64,000 nt of DNA from Olavius algarvensis associated proteobacterium Delta 3 (GCA_903231505.1 CAFBRK010000141.1:18551-82550), one strand, 5' to 3'. Numbered from the stretch's first letter, positions 1-8,892 are shown. Translations and numbers: made by a program. The notes: a model not told the origin generated them from the letters alone.

Positions 1-129
1 GACGGCACTGCCGAAACAATCGAAGTTTCCCTCTGCGATCTGGATCTCCCGTATCAGATTCACTTTGGTCTTCCCAAAGGAGTTGATCCCGTATTGCTTT
101 GCGATCACCCTGAGTTCCTGCATTTTCAT
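1..129 (-). CDS. SAP/Rho_N-type domain protein (3' end outside window)
   Basis: The first 43 residues of a minus-strand gene are visible and the rest lies beyond the left edge. The start MKMQELRVIAKQYGIN, followed by FGKTKVNLIREIQ, has the helix-extended-loop-helix pattern of SAP or Rho N-terminal domains, which bind nucleic acid. The ATG (complement of 127-129) is preceded by AGGAG eight bases upstream, so the start is well supported. Small proteins with this domain and a short cysteine-containing tail are common in Desulfobacterota; the tail here begins GNFDCFGSA. Role unknown beyond probable nucleic-acid binding. Confidence 0.7.
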   Translation of the reverse strand, partial: MKMQELRVIAKQYGINSFGKTKVNLIREIQIAEGNFDCFGSAV

Positions 130-615
130 ACATGTATCTCCTATTAGAAAGGGTCGGCCTGCATGTCACGGTGAACCGGAACCTTCTCCAAGAGCGGCCG
201 TCTCTATTCCGGGCTCGGGCAGTTTCGGCGCTTCGGGAAAATCGATTTCGGTTCCGGCAATCAGGTTGACGTACGTGGAGAGTTTGTTGAGCGCCCCATG
301 AGCAACGACTTCAGTAAATCCCGGGCCGCTGCAACCGGATTCGGGCACGCGACCGACGTCTTGGCAGAATGCGCGATACCGCTAACCTGCGTTGCGTCGC
401 AGGAAAAAAAGACCACCTGATGATCAGTTCATCGCTGAGCACGGCTGTTCGACCGGTGTCGCTACATGCGAAAATACAGTAAGGACTGCTGTTTCGATTC
501 GCAACGGCTAGTGAAAATGTGTCTGCAAATTTTCGTGGCGATGATCGATCATCCCCTCGTCCGTCAGTCGTTCAATACGGGCTTCCCTTACACCCAACGC
601 CTGAAGGACGTCCAT

Positions 616-646
616 TATAGTAGTTGTCATAAACATGTTCCGTTTG
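616..646 (+). repeat. Solo terminus of MITE-like family 1
   Basis: This 31-bp stretch matches the left terminal inverted repeat of the elements at 5025 and 40003: TATAG, then TTGNCATA, then ATGTTCCGTTTG. No matching right end or internal hairpin follows, so it appears to be a fragment left by decay or recombination. Confidence 0.6.
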
Positions 647-883
647 CAGACATATGGAAACGATGACCGCTGAGCCACCAATCGCAGGCATCCGGAACCA
701 GGCCCCCTGAAACGTCAAGTCCCGTCACGCCGCCACAGCAAATGGCGGGAGTTAATTCCGATTCAATCCCGCCGGTGTGCCTCTCCGGCATCCGGAAGCC
801 CCTCGTGCCAAAGGAACTTGTTTGTCTATAAAAGTTATTATTAGTTATTTTAGGTGCCATATCGGCATATGTTCCGATTACTG

Positions 884-911
884 TTGACAGATATTTTCTT
901 ATAACGATAAT
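884..911 (+). promoter_or_regulatory. Candidate sigma70 promoter for the tup-linked regulator
   Basis: TTGACA at 884-889 and GATAAT at 906-911 are separated by 16 bases, close to the sigma70 consensus. The start codon of the regulator follows about 40 bases downstream. The -35 box lies beside a repeat terminus (856-880). This is a pattern match only. Confidence 0.45.
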
Positions 912-951
912 AAATTACCTCTTTACCCAAAATGTCGGAAAGGTCTACCCA

Positions 952-1905
952 ATGAAAGAGCTCATGTCGACAAAAGAGGTCGCCAGGCTGTTGTCGATCA
1001 ACGAGAAAATGGTCTACACGCTGATCTCCGAAAAGGGTCTTCCGGCCACCAAAATCACCGGGAAATGGCTGTTTCCGTATCACCTGGTCCGGCAATGGAT
1101 CGAAACCCACACACAGAACATCCCGGCGACCGAGTCCCGACTCCCGCCATACGAGGGCCTGCTCATTCTTGCGGGAAGCAACGATCCGCTCCTCGAGAAG
1201 ACCATCTCCCTGTTTAACCGGCGGCACCCCGGGCACATCGCTGTGTTCGGGAATCTGGGCAGCATGGGGGGCATCGCCGCCCTGCGACAGAATCTCTGCC
1301 ACATCGCCTCGAGTCACCTGCTCCAGAAGGACGGGGCCGAGTACAACTTTGACTTTGCTCTGAAAGAGCTCAGCCAGATGCCGGTCATCGTCAATTTCTG
1401 CCGGCGGGAGCAGGGGCTCCTCCTTCAGCGGGACAACCCCAGAGGTATCTCTGATGTGGCCGACCTGGCCCGGCCCGGCGTGCGCATCGTGAACCGCCCC
1501 ATCGGCACCGGCACCCGGCTGTTGTTCGACCGGGAACTTGAAAAGGCCGGAGTTCGCGGCTCCGCCATCGAAGGCTATAACGTGGAGATCGCCAAGCACC
1601 TGGACGTCGGGCTCGAAATTTTGTCCGGTCGGGCCCATGCGGCACCCGGGATACGTCCGGTGGCGGCCCTGCTGGGGCTCTATTTTATCCCGATCCGGTG
1701 GGAGCGATACGACCTGCTGATGCGCAAGGAAAAGTTTTTCGACAAAGGGATTCAACTCTTTTTGGGAATGCTTCATGAACCGGCCTTTGTGAAGACCGCC
1801 GACCAATTGGACGGATATGATGTGACCACCAGCGGGAAAATGCTGTTTCCCCAGGATACCGGATTACAAGGACCGGCAGATCCTGCACCTATGGCGTCAC
1901 CCTAA
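952..1905 (+). CDS. One-component regulator: excisionase-type HTH plus periplasmic-binding-like domain
   Basis: 317 residues. Residues 5-55 form a MerR/excisionase-type DNA-binding helix-turn-helix (STKEVARLLSINEKMVYTLI, then KGLPATKITGKWLFP). Residues 68-300 form a PBP-like ligand-binding domain of the molybdate-type regulator family, with the expected GSMGGIAALR, RPIGTGTRLLFDREL and SGRAHAAPGIR blocks. Such proteins sense an oxyanion or cofactor inside the cell and control the neighbouring transporter. Lying just upstream of tupABC in the same direction, it probably regulates tungstate or molybdate uptake; that is inference from position. An alternative ATG is at 964. The last ~15 residues (GLQGPADPAPMASP) do not fit the family and seem to come from read-through into the relic that follows. 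Confidence 0.8.
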   Translation: MKELMSTKEVARLLSINEKMVYTLISEKGLPATKITGKWLFPYHLVRQWIETHTQNIPATESRLPPYEGLLILAGSNDPLLEKTISLFNRRHPGHIAVFGNLGSMGGIAALRQNLCHIASSHLLQKDGAEYNFDFALKELSQMPVIVNFCRREQGLLLQRDNPRGISDVADLARPGVRIVNRPIGTGTRLLFDRELEKAGVRGSAIEGYNVEIAKHLDVGLEILSGRAHAAPGIRPVAALLGLYFIPIRWERYDLLMRKEKFFDKGIQLFLGMLHEPAFVKTADQLDGYDVTTSGKMLFPQDTGLQGPADPAPMASP

Positions 1906-2090
1906 GTAGAGGGTGTAAAAATGATAAGGCGGCAATCCTCTTCTTGGAGTACCTGCGGAAGCCGAACGGTGGCCCGGCGGTCTTGAAAAAGATGGGACAG
2001 CCGCCGTTTGTGCCTTCCCGCGTTCCGGACGGTGACATGCTAAAACGCCTGCCCGTTCCACTTCAGAAATGGGTCGAGGTGCGCCAATAG
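1890..2090 (+). pseudogene. C-terminal relic of a ModA/WtpA-type molybdate/tungstate-binding protein
   Basis: Frame 3 between the regulator and tupA has no start codon or signal peptide, but reads YGVTLSRGCKNDKAAILFLE, then KKMGQPPFVPSRVP, and stops with TAG at 2088. Known family members end in the same way: a YGV/I strand, N-x-x-A-A-x-x-F-L-x-Y-L, and K-x-G-Q-P-P-F-V-P. Only about 65 C-terminal residues remain. They overlap the 3' end of the regulator in another frame, so a deletion probably joined the regulator directly to the tail of an old binding-protein gene. Whether the lost gene was a WtpA or ModA paralogue cannot be told. Confidence 0.55.
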
Positions 2091-2137
2091 GAGCCCGGCG
2101 GTTGTAGGTTTTTTGCAGAACCCGAAAAGGAGGAACG

Positions 2138-3031
2138 ATGAAACGAACCCTGGTTTGGATTTTGTGCGCTCTGATGTGTTTCTACTGCACAACATCACCG
2201 GTTTGGGGTGGGGAAAAGGTACTTAAAATGTCGACCACCACGAGCACCCAAGCCTCCGGGCTGCTCGATATCCTGTTACCCGAATTTGAAAAGGACCCCG
2301 GCATCCGGGTGAAGGTGATTGCCAAAGGGACCGGCGCCGCCATCCGTGACGGCATGGACGGCAATGTGGATGTCATCTTTGTCCACGCCAAGGCCCGTGA
2401 GGAAGCATTTGTTGCCGAGGGTTACGGGACGAGACGCCATGCCGTGATGCACAACGACTTTATCATTATCGGACCGACGAAGAACCTTGCAGGGGTCCGG
2501 CGCAATGACACTGCCACAGCGGCCTTCAAAAAAATTGCCGCCAAAAGGCAGCCGTTTATTTCCCGGGGAGACGACAGCGGCACCCACACCAAGGAACAGG
2601 CCCTTTGGAAAGCGTCCGGGTTGCCGCTCGAAAATGAAAGCACCACCATTGCTAAAAAAGGAAAGGCACGCACCATATCGTTTCTCTACCCGGCGGGACT
2701 GGGTTCCTGGTACTTTTCCATCGGCCAGGGCATGGGAAAAACCATCACCTACGCCGAGGAGAAACAGGCATATACCCTGGCAGACCGGGGCACTTACATC
2801 AGGTACAAGTTCGGACGGGAGGGAGGACTGGATCTGGACATCTGCTGTGAAGGGGATCCGGGGTTGCACAACCCCTACGGCGTGATTCCGATCAATCCCA
2901 AAAAATTCCCCCATGTCCAGTATGACATGGCCAAAACATTCGCCGAATGGCTGGTTTCCCCCCGCGGGCAGTACCTCATCAACGACTATCGCCTGCTCGG
3001 CAAACAGCTGTTCTATCCGGATGCCATGTAG
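2138..3031 (+). CDS. tupA: Tungstate ABC transporter, periplasmic binding protein TupA
   Basis: 297 residues with a signal peptide (about 1-24, ending SPVWGG) and a good ribosome site (AAAAGGAGG just before the ATG). The mature protein starts with the TTTS motif (33-36) that marks TupA-type oxyanion binders, followed by the second ligand segment SRGDDSGTHTKE near residue 142. It captures tungstate in the periplasm for the permease and ATPase encoded next. Tungstate feeds tungstopterin enzymes such as formate dehydrogenases and aldehyde oxidoreductases, common in anaerobic sulfate reducers. The TupA assignment rather than phosphate PstS rests on the TTTS motif, length and the two-gene tail. 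Stop codon is TAG. Confidence 0.9.
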   Translation: MKRTLVWILCALMCFYCTTSPVWGGEKVLKMSTTTSTQASGLLDILLPEFEKDPGIRVKVIAKGTGAAIRDGMDGNVDVIFVHAKAREEAFVAEGYGTRRHAVMHNDFIIIGPTKNLAGVRRNDTATAAFKKIAAKRQPFISRGDDSGTHTKEQALWKASGLPLENESTTIAKKGKARTISFLYPAGLGSWYFSIGQGMGKTITYAEEKQAYTLADRGTYIRYKFGREGGLDLDICCEGDPGLHNPYGVIPINPKKFPHVQYDMAKTFAEWLVSPRGQYLINDYRLLGKQLFYPDAM

Positions 3032-3093
3032 CGCGTATTGCGGTACCCAACAGAAAGCGGCCATTCTGAAACAATTGAATAGGACGGTAAACG

Positions 3094-3789
3094 GTGGACC
3101 TTCTCATTGACAGCTTCCTTTCGGCGATCCTTCTGATCGTCTCCCTGGATCGGGAGATGCTATCGGTGGTGGGCGTCTCGTTAACGGTGAGTACCAGCTC
3201 CACGCTTATCGCCGGCATGATCGGCATTCCCGTGGGTATCGGCATTGCGTTCAAATCCTTTGCCGGCAAACGGTTGGTCATCACCGTCCTCAACACGCTC
3301 CTGGCACTGCCAACGGTCGTCATCGGACTGATGGTGTATGCGTTCATCTCCCGCAGGGGTGTCCTGGGCATGCTGGATCTGCTCTATACCCAAAAGGCCA
3401 TGGTGATCGGCCAGGTCATCCTGATTGTTCCGGTGGTGGCCACGTTGACCATCGCCGCGGTGAGCCGGATTGACGATCGATATCGAAAAACGGCCATGAC
3501 CCTGGGTGCCAATGCCCGTCAGACAGCACTGGTGATTGTCCGGGAAGCCAGGTTCGGCATCATGGCCGCGGTGATCGCGGCATTCGGCCGGGTGATTGCC
3601 GAGGTCGGCATCAGCATGATGCTGGGAGGCAACGCCCGGGGGTTTACCCGGACCATGACCACGGCCATGGCACTGGAGTACGACAAGGGGCAGTTTACCC
3701 TGGCGGTGGCGCTGGGCATCATCTTAATGAGCCTAAGCTTTGGAATGAACCTGCTGTTTCATTTTTTTCAGGGGAGGGCCCGGTCCTGA
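3094..3789 (+). CDS. tupB: Tungstate ABC transporter permease TupB
   Basis: 231 residues, GTG start, with five to six hydrophobic segments. The region DRYRKTAMTLGANARQTALV near the middle is the EAA loop that contacts the ATPase, and GRVIAEVGISMMLGGN is a family block. It is a membrane channel subunit working with TupA and TupC. Its stop codon overlaps the tupC start (TGATG), which implies translational coupling. Size and segment count match TupB/WtpB-type permeases. Confidence 0.88.
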   Translation: MDLLIDSFLSAILLIVSLDREMLSVVGVSLTVSTSSTLIAGMIGIPVGIGIAFKSFAGKRLVITVLNTLLALPTVVIGLMVYAFISRRGVLGMLDLLYTQKAMVIGQVILIVPVVATLTIAAVSRIDDRYRKTAMTLGANARQTALVIVREARFGIMAAVIAAFGRVIAEVGISMMLGGNARGFTRTMTTAMALEYDKGQFTLAVALGIILMSLSFGMNLLFHFFQGRARS

Positions 3790-4808
3790 TGCTCTATACC
3801 ATTTCGGGGCTGAAACAGATGTATGGCGATTGGACGGTGCTCGACATTCCCCGTCTGTCCATTGATGAGGGGGACATTTACGCCTTGCTGGGACCGAACG
3901 GCGCCGGAAAGACGACCTTGCTGAACATCCTCGGGTTCCTTTCCCGACCGAGCATTGGAACCATCCGTTTCCGATCCCGGGACGTACACTTCTCCGAACC
4001 GGCGCTCCAGGCCTTCCGCCGGGAAGTGGTCATGGTGGATCAGACGCCCATCTTGTTTACGTCCACCGTATACCGCAATGTGGAGTTCGGCCTGAAAGTG
4101 CGCCGAATCCCCGCAGCGGAGCGTCAACGGATGATCGCCGACGCACTGGATCTGGTGGGCATGAACCGCTTCGCCCATGCCATGGGGCACCATCTTTCCG
4201 GGGGCGAAACCCAGCGTGTGGCGTTGGCCCGCGCTCTGGTGGTAGAGCCGCGCGTGCTGCTCTGTGACGAGCCCACCGCCAGCGTCGACGCGGAGCACCA
4301 GGCCACGGTGATGGCCATTTTAAAACGGATCAACAGGGAAAAGCGGATCAGCATCATCTTCACCACCCATGACCGGCTACAGGCCGTATCTCTCGGAAAA
4401 CAGATGATCTATTTGAACCAGGGCCGACTCGCATCCAACGGGCTGGAGAACGTATTCCCGGCAACCCTCACGCCCGTCTCCCGGGGACAGCTCGAGTGTA
4501 CGGTTCAGGGGGCGATCCGCCTGACATTGCCGGCGACCGCATCCCACCGCGATGAAAAGCGGGGGCGCATTCTGATCGATCCGGCCCGGTTATCCCTCAA
4601 AGAAAGGGCACATCCGAAACCGGCGGCAAACCGATTCAGCGGCCGGGTCGTCCAGCTTTCGGAAGAAAAGGGGCACATCCGGATGGTTGTGGATGTCGGG
4701 ATCGGGCTCCATTTGCTCCTGAAACCGGCAACCTACCGCAAAAACCCGCCCCTTGTCGGAGACAGGGTCGATGTCTCCATCCCTCCGGATGCCGTCCGTT
4801 TTATCTGA
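3789..4808 (+). CDS. tupC: Tungstate ABC transporter ATP-binding protein TupC
   Basis: 339 residues. Walker A GPNGAGKT is at 35-42, the ABC signature LSGGETQR at 137-144 and Walker B LLCDEPT at 158-164, with the H-loop in TTHDRLQA. Residues about 240-339 form a TOBE-like C-terminal domain, as in oxyanion importers of the Mod/Wtp type; this may sense substrate. It hydrolyses ATP to drive uptake through TupB. The start overlaps the tupB stop. No clear terminator follows; a perfect 8-bp inverted repeat at 4836-4861 lies 28 bases downstream and may serve as one. Confidence 0.88.
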   Translation: MLYTISGLKQMYGDWTVLDIPRLSIDEGDIYALLGPNGAGKTTLLNILGFLSRPSIGTIRFRSRDVHFSEPALQAFRREVVMVDQTPILFTSTVYRNVEFGLKVRRIPAAERQRMIADALDLVGMNRFAHAMGHHLSGGETQRVALARALVVEPRVLLCDEPTASVDAEHQATVMAILKRINREKRISIIFTTHDRLQAVSLGKQMIYLNQGRLASNGLENVFPATLTPVSRGQLECTVQGAIRLTLPATASHRDEKRGRILIDPARLSLKERAHPKPAANRFSGRVVQLSEEKGHIRMVVDVGIGLHLLLKPATYRKNPPLVGDRVDVSIPPDAVRFI

Positions 4809-4835
4809 CATTTATCGACAATCTCCTGCTCCGCT

Positions 4836-5024
4836 GACATTCGTAAATTATAGCGAATGTCATGGTACGGTTCCGAATTGCTTAGGGACAAAGATTTACC
4901 GCAGCGCCGCAGAGGGCCAAGAGCTCATAGTTGCTTTTGCGATTCGCTGCCCTTCGACAGCCTCCCTTCGAATCCGCCAAGGAAAAGCAAAACAAAGAGG
5001 ACGAAACGTAAAAATATCGGCTGT
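4836..5024 (+). repeat. MITE-like family 2 copy, right end lost
   Basis: Starts with a stem-loop (GACATTCG at 4836-4843 pairing with CGAATGTC at 4854-4861), followed by the terminus TGTCATGGTACGGTTCCG and the family core TTTACCGCAGCGCCGCAGAG. The same core occurs at 15550-15590 and, as a right end, at 25560-25640. The right end is missing because a family 1 element abuts at 5025, suggesting a nested or tandem insertion. Confidence 0.55.
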
Positions 5025-5270
5025 TATAGCCGTTGCCATATATATGTTCCGTTTGAACATGGTGAGTTTTTGTTAACCGGATACCGTTTCGGGAGAGTCC
5101 GTATATGGACATGTTCGGTATCGGGATCGCTATCGGTATCGGAATCGAGACAGCATGGCTAACTTCGACGTCGATACCGATTCCGAACCCGATTCCGATA
5201 CCGATGACTCGGCAACGTTCAACCGCGTCAACAATCCACCAATCGGAACATAATTATGACAACCGCTAAT
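5025..5270 (+). repeat. MITE-like family 1, full copy with terminal inverted repeats
   Basis: 246-bp element. The left end TATAGCCGTTGCCATATATA, continuing TGTTCCGTTTG, matches the reverse complement of the right end (5240-5270) over about 31 bp with few mismatches. Inside, a left arm rich in CGGTATCGG/GATCGC words (about 5110-5150) is complementary to a right arm rich in CGATACCGATTCCGA words (about 5165-5215), so a transcript would fold into a long hairpin. Further copies lie at 9355-9593 (reverse), 22785-22903 (partial, reverse) and 40003-40224. There is no coding capacity for a transposase. Confidence 0.75.
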
Positions 5271-5423
5271 CCCGTGGCACCCTGCGGGCACGGTCGGAGC
5301 TTTCTCTTGAGTTTAGGGTTCCGGTGTCTTACACATACATTTACAGGGCTCCCCTGATGAGGGTGCTGTCTCCATATTACTGACCTGCCTCCCAGGAAGA
5401 TATGTAAAAAGAGGAGAGTTCCC

Positions 5424-6717
5424 ATGAACCTTCCGAATCCGGTCATTGTCGTACCCGGTATCACGGCCACCTACCTCCAGGATCAATACCCCCTTCCGCC
5501 TGAAAATATCTGGACCGTGCTTAAAAAAAACTATGAGCGGCTCACGCTCCACCCGGACAATCTGAATTATGAGGTCAACGAGCCCTCCCGGGTGGTCCCG
5601 GATCAGCTCTTCGAGGTGGCCTATAGGGCGCTCATCGAAGAGCTCCGATTCAATCTCTCGCCAAATCCGGATTCTCCGGTTCCGGTATTTCCCTTCGGAT
5701 ACGACTGGCGCCAGCCGCTGGAGGAGACCGAACGGGAGCTCGCGGGATTCGTAGACGAAGTCATGGAGCGGACAAAATTGCTCAGACACTATCACAAGGC
5801 CGGCTTTTCCAAAAATCCCCGGGTCTCCCTGATTGGTCACTCCATGGGGGGGCTGGTCATCACAGGCTATCTGGCCCGCTATGGCCAGGAAGCCGCCGCC
5901 GACAAGGTGGTTACCCTGGCCACCCCCTACCGCGGATCCTTCGAGGCGGTTATCCAGGTGGTCACCGGAACGGCCAACCTGGGCACCGGCGAGCCGGCGT
6001 CCCGGGACCGGGAGGCGGCACGGCTGACGCCGGCGCTGTATCACCTGCTGCCGGCATTCAAGAACGGCCTGGTCCCCCCGCAACTGCCGGTCGATGCCCT
6101 CTTCGACCCGACGCAATGGCAGCCCAGCATTGTGGCCACCCTCGCCCAGTACATCCGGCGGAAAGGGCTGCCCGGCGATCCCCCGAAACAGCGCGCCAAA
6201 GCGCTGTTCAACGACCTTCTGGGCCAGGCAAAAACGCACCGCGCACGGATCAGACGCTTTCGTCCCGCCGCTGCCGGCATGGATCTGCACGACTGGCTGG
6301 TGGTCATCGGTGCCGATGACCACCACGCGGGTGCGGCTCGAAGTCAAAAAGGTTGCCGGTAAGCCCCAGTTTCGACTTCACTCCCTGGACCGCGAGAACC
6401 AGTGGGACAGCGCCGATCCGGCCGAACGCCGCATGACCGGTGACGGGACCGTCCCTTTCGAAGGCGCACTGCCGCCGTTCCTGCCGGAGGATCATCTGGT
6501 GTGCGTTACACCGGATGACTACGGCTACTGGGAACTTCAGGACAAAACGCTCACAAAGCTGGCCGGATTCCACGGGATCCTTCCGAACATGAACATGCTC
6601 CATCGGATGATCGCCCGTTTTCTTGCGGAAACGCCGGACACCTATGGAAACACCTGGGGGCGCCGGGTGCCAGGTGTGGCCACCTGGAGCCCTCCCCTGA
6701 AGCTGAGGGAAAAATAA
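5424..6717 (+). pseudogene. LCAT-type alpha/beta hydrolase (lipase/acyltransferase), frameshifted
   Basis: A 430-residue protein can be rebuilt by removing one base near 6318. The first frame runs 5424-6362 and the second resumes at about 6319 with TTTRVRLEVKKVAGKPQF, ending at 6717. The nucleophile elbow GHSMGG (Ser140) and the opening VIVVPGITATYL identify the lecithin:cholesterol acyltransferase-like lipase family, which acts on ester lipids. FGYDWRQPLEETERELAGFV is also typical. The late GDGTVPFEGALPP probably holds the acid of the triad and FHGILPNMNMLH the histidine; both lie after the break, so the frame-1 product would be inactive. No signal peptide is visible. The ribosome site GAGGAG precedes the ATG. 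Confidence 0.75.
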
Positions 6718-7011
6718 TTGCGCCCAGCCCCATTTCAAAGTCACCGTGACGCTGCCGGTAACGGAAGATATCGCATGATCCGGAACGCTGATGTTGTCGT
6801 CGCGGGGCTTTTTCAGGTCCACCTTTCCGCTTGCGCCATGCAGGACACCACGACGCAGGCGCCAAAACCGGCTGGCATTTCGGAAATGGAGCCGCTGTGG
6901 ACTTCGGGAACCTGCACCGGTATGTTTTCCTATTTTGACGACGCCGAGTTTCTCTTGGAGTGTTCCACAGAGAAATAACAATGAATCTCTGTTATTGGAA
7001 AGAGTGACGTT

Positions 7012-8265
7012 ATGCACTATCTGGAACAGGATGACCCGGAGATCGCTGAACTCGTCCGCCGGGAAGCCGAACGGATCGAAACCACGCTGAACCTGATCGC
7101 CGCGGAAAGCCATACACCACATTCGGTCATGGCAGCCCTGGGATCGGTATTCAATGAAAAAACCATCGAAGGGTATCCGGGGCGTCGATTCCATGCCGGG
7201 TGCATCCATGCCGATGCCGTGGAAGAACTGGCCGTATCCCGCGCCAGAGCCCTCTTCGGCGCCGAATATGCCAATGTTCAGCCCCACAGCGGCACCTCGG
7301 CGAATCTGGCGGTCTACTTTTCGCTGTTAAAGACGGCAGACCGGGTGCTGGCCATGAGTCTGCCCCATGGCGGGCACCTTTCCCACGGTCATTCAGCGTC
7401 CATAACGAGCCGATGTTTCGAGTTTGCCCACTATCCCGTGGACCCGGAAACCGAGCGGATCGACTACGACCGGGTGCGGCAAATCGCTGAAACCTTTCAC
7501 CCACGCATGATCGTCGCCGGTGCCAGCGCCTATCCCCGCCTCATCGACTACGACCGGATGGCCGAGATCGCCGCCGGGGTCGGCGCCTATCTCATGGCCG
7601 ACATGGCCCACATTGCCGGCCTGGTCGCCGCGGACGTGATTCCCAGCCCCGTGCCCCGGTGCGATGTGGTGACATTTACCTGCTACAAGACGCTGATGGG
7701 AGGACGTGGCGGCGTGATTCTGGCCAAAGGGGCCCATGGGGACAGCATCGACCGTACGATTTTCCCGGGCAGCCAGGGAACCAGCCCGGTCAACGCCATC
7801 GCGGCGAAGGCGGTGACTTTCAGACGGGCCATGGCACCTGACTTTCGCCGCATTCAAGCTCAAACCATTGCAAATGCGCAACATCTCGCCGCCGGGCTTC
7901 ACGCCCGGGGATTCCGAATTGTCACGGGGGGTACGGAAAACCACCAGGTGATTGTGGATGTAGGGGCCCGGGGCCTGAGCGGCGACCTTGCCGAAAAAAC
8001 ACTGGAAAGGGTCGGCATCATCGCCAATCGGAACACGATTCCATCGGATGCCGTCACCCCCCCGTCGGTGAGCGGTGTACGGCTGGGAACCGGCGCATTA
8101 GCCGCGAGGGGCATGGGGATAACGGAAATGGGCCGGGTCGCCGATATGATCGCAGCGGCCCTGATGGATCCGGAAGACCGACAGCGGCTGGAGAGCGTCG
8201 CATCGAACGGCCGGCGACTCTGCGCCGGATTTCCGGTGTATCCAGGAGAAAGGTATGACACATGA
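7012..8265 (+). CDS. Serine hydroxymethyltransferase-like PLP enzyme
   Basis: 417 residues, full SHMT length. The fold-type I signatures are present: NLIAAESH, YANVQPHSGTSAN, ADMAHIAGLVAA (the aspartate that binds the PLP ring nitrogen) and the Schiff-base lysine K226 in CYKTLMGGRGG. Several canonical GlyA residues differ: the histidine before the lysine is Tyr225, and the YYGGCEY loop reads FHAGCIH at 60-66. GlyA converts serine plus tetrahydrofolate to glycine and methylene-tetrahydrofolate; with these changes the enzyme may use another beta-hydroxy amino acid. The stop overlaps the start of a PaaI thioesterase (ATGA), so the two are co-translated. I therefore do not give the symbol glyA. 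Confidence 0.8.
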   Translation: MHYLEQDDPEIAELVRREAERIETTLNLIAAESHTPHSVMAALGSVFNEKTIEGYPGRRFHAGCIHADAVEELAVSRARALFGAEYANVQPHSGTSANLAVYFSLLKTADRVLAMSLPHGGHLSHGHSASITSRCFEFAHYPVDPETERIDYDRVRQIAETFHPRMIVAGASAYPRLIDYDRMAEIAAGVGAYLMADMAHIAGLVAADVIPSPVPRCDVVTFTCYKTLMGGRGGVILAKGAHGDSIDRTIFPGSQGTSPVNAIAAKAVTFRRAMAPDFRRIQAQTIANAQHLAAGLHARGFRIVTGGTENHQVIVDVGARGLSGDLAEKTLERVGIIANRNTIPSDAVTPPSVSGVRLGTGALAARGMGITEMGRVADMIAAALMDPEDRQRLESVASNGRRLCAGFPVYPGERYDT

Positions 8266-8732
8266 GTGAAAAGGCGTTTCAGGACTACTATCCGGACGAT
8301 ACAAGCCACTGCTACGGATGCGGCCGGATGAACCCCCACGGGTACCAGATCAAGAGCTATTGGGACGGCGAGGAATCCGTCGCCCACTTCACCCCTCAAC
8401 CGTATCACACCGCGATCCCCGGATTTGTTTACGGCGGATTGATCGCATCCCTGATGGATTGTCACGGGACCGGCACCGCTTCGGCGGCCGCCTACAGGGC
8501 ACGTGATCGGGCGATGGGAACCGATCCCCCGCTGCGGTTCGTCACCGGTTCCCTGAAGGTCGAATTCCTCCGGCCGACCCCCCTTGGCCCGGAATTGGAG
8601 CTTCGCGGAAAAGTTCTGGAGGTCAAGGAACGCAAAGTAGTGGTGGAAGAGACCTTGTCCGTGGACGGGACAATCTGCGCCAGAGGCAACGTGGTCGCCG
8701 TTTTGATGCCGGAACAGTTCATGCTGAAGTGA
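8262..8732 (+). CDS. PaaI-family hotdog thioesterase
   Basis: 156 residues. The N-terminal HCYGCGRMNPHGYQIKSYW and central PGFVYGGLIASLMDCHGTGT blocks are those of acyl-CoA thioesterases of the PaaI/4HBT hotdog group; the second contains the helix-borne catalytic region. The C-terminal half LRFVTGSLKVEFLRPTPLG, then LRGKVLEVKERKVVVEETL, gives the long beta strands of the fold. It would hydrolyse a small acyl-CoA, substrate unknown. The start overlaps the SHMT-like gene by four bases, implying linked function. Confidence 0.82.
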   Translation: MSEKAFQDYYPDDTSHCYGCGRMNPHGYQIKSYWDGEESVAHFTPQPYHTAIPGFVYGGLIASLMDCHGTGTASAAAYRARDRAMGTDPPLRFVTGSLKVEFLRPTPLGPELELRGKVLEVKERKVVVEETLSVDGTICARGNVVAVLMPEQFMLK

Positions 8733-8892
8733 ACCTTCCGGGCATCATTGAAGAGGTCGGTGAAACACCACAGCCGGGCGACCGGAGCCGTGTCTGTTCA
8801 GGACGGACAGGATACAGCGATGGCATCCGGACCACATCCCGGACGGCACGCCGGCAAGACAGGGATTCGCATTTTCAAAGGAGCCAAAGACC

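Larger units (their letters stand above)
130..951. other. Intergenic region with repeat ends, no convincing gene
   Basis: No reading frame here has both a ribosome site and protein-like composition. The stretch carries a repeat end at 616-646 matching the left terminus of the MITE-like family seen at 5025-5270, and a second terminus-like stretch at 856-880. A promoter-like sequence for the downstream regulator lies at 884-911. A long minus-strand frame covering 850-1806 is antisense to the regulator and is not a gene. Confidence 0.5.

Noticed and set aside
850..1806. Long minus-strand open frame (318 codons)
   Set aside because: It lies antisense to the regulator, whose HTH and PBP domains are unmistakable. 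The frame has no ribosome site or recognisable domain.
5313..6347. Minus-strand frame of 344 codons
   Set aside because: Antisense shadow of the LCAT-type hydrolase, whose nucleophile motif and family blocks are on the plus strand.
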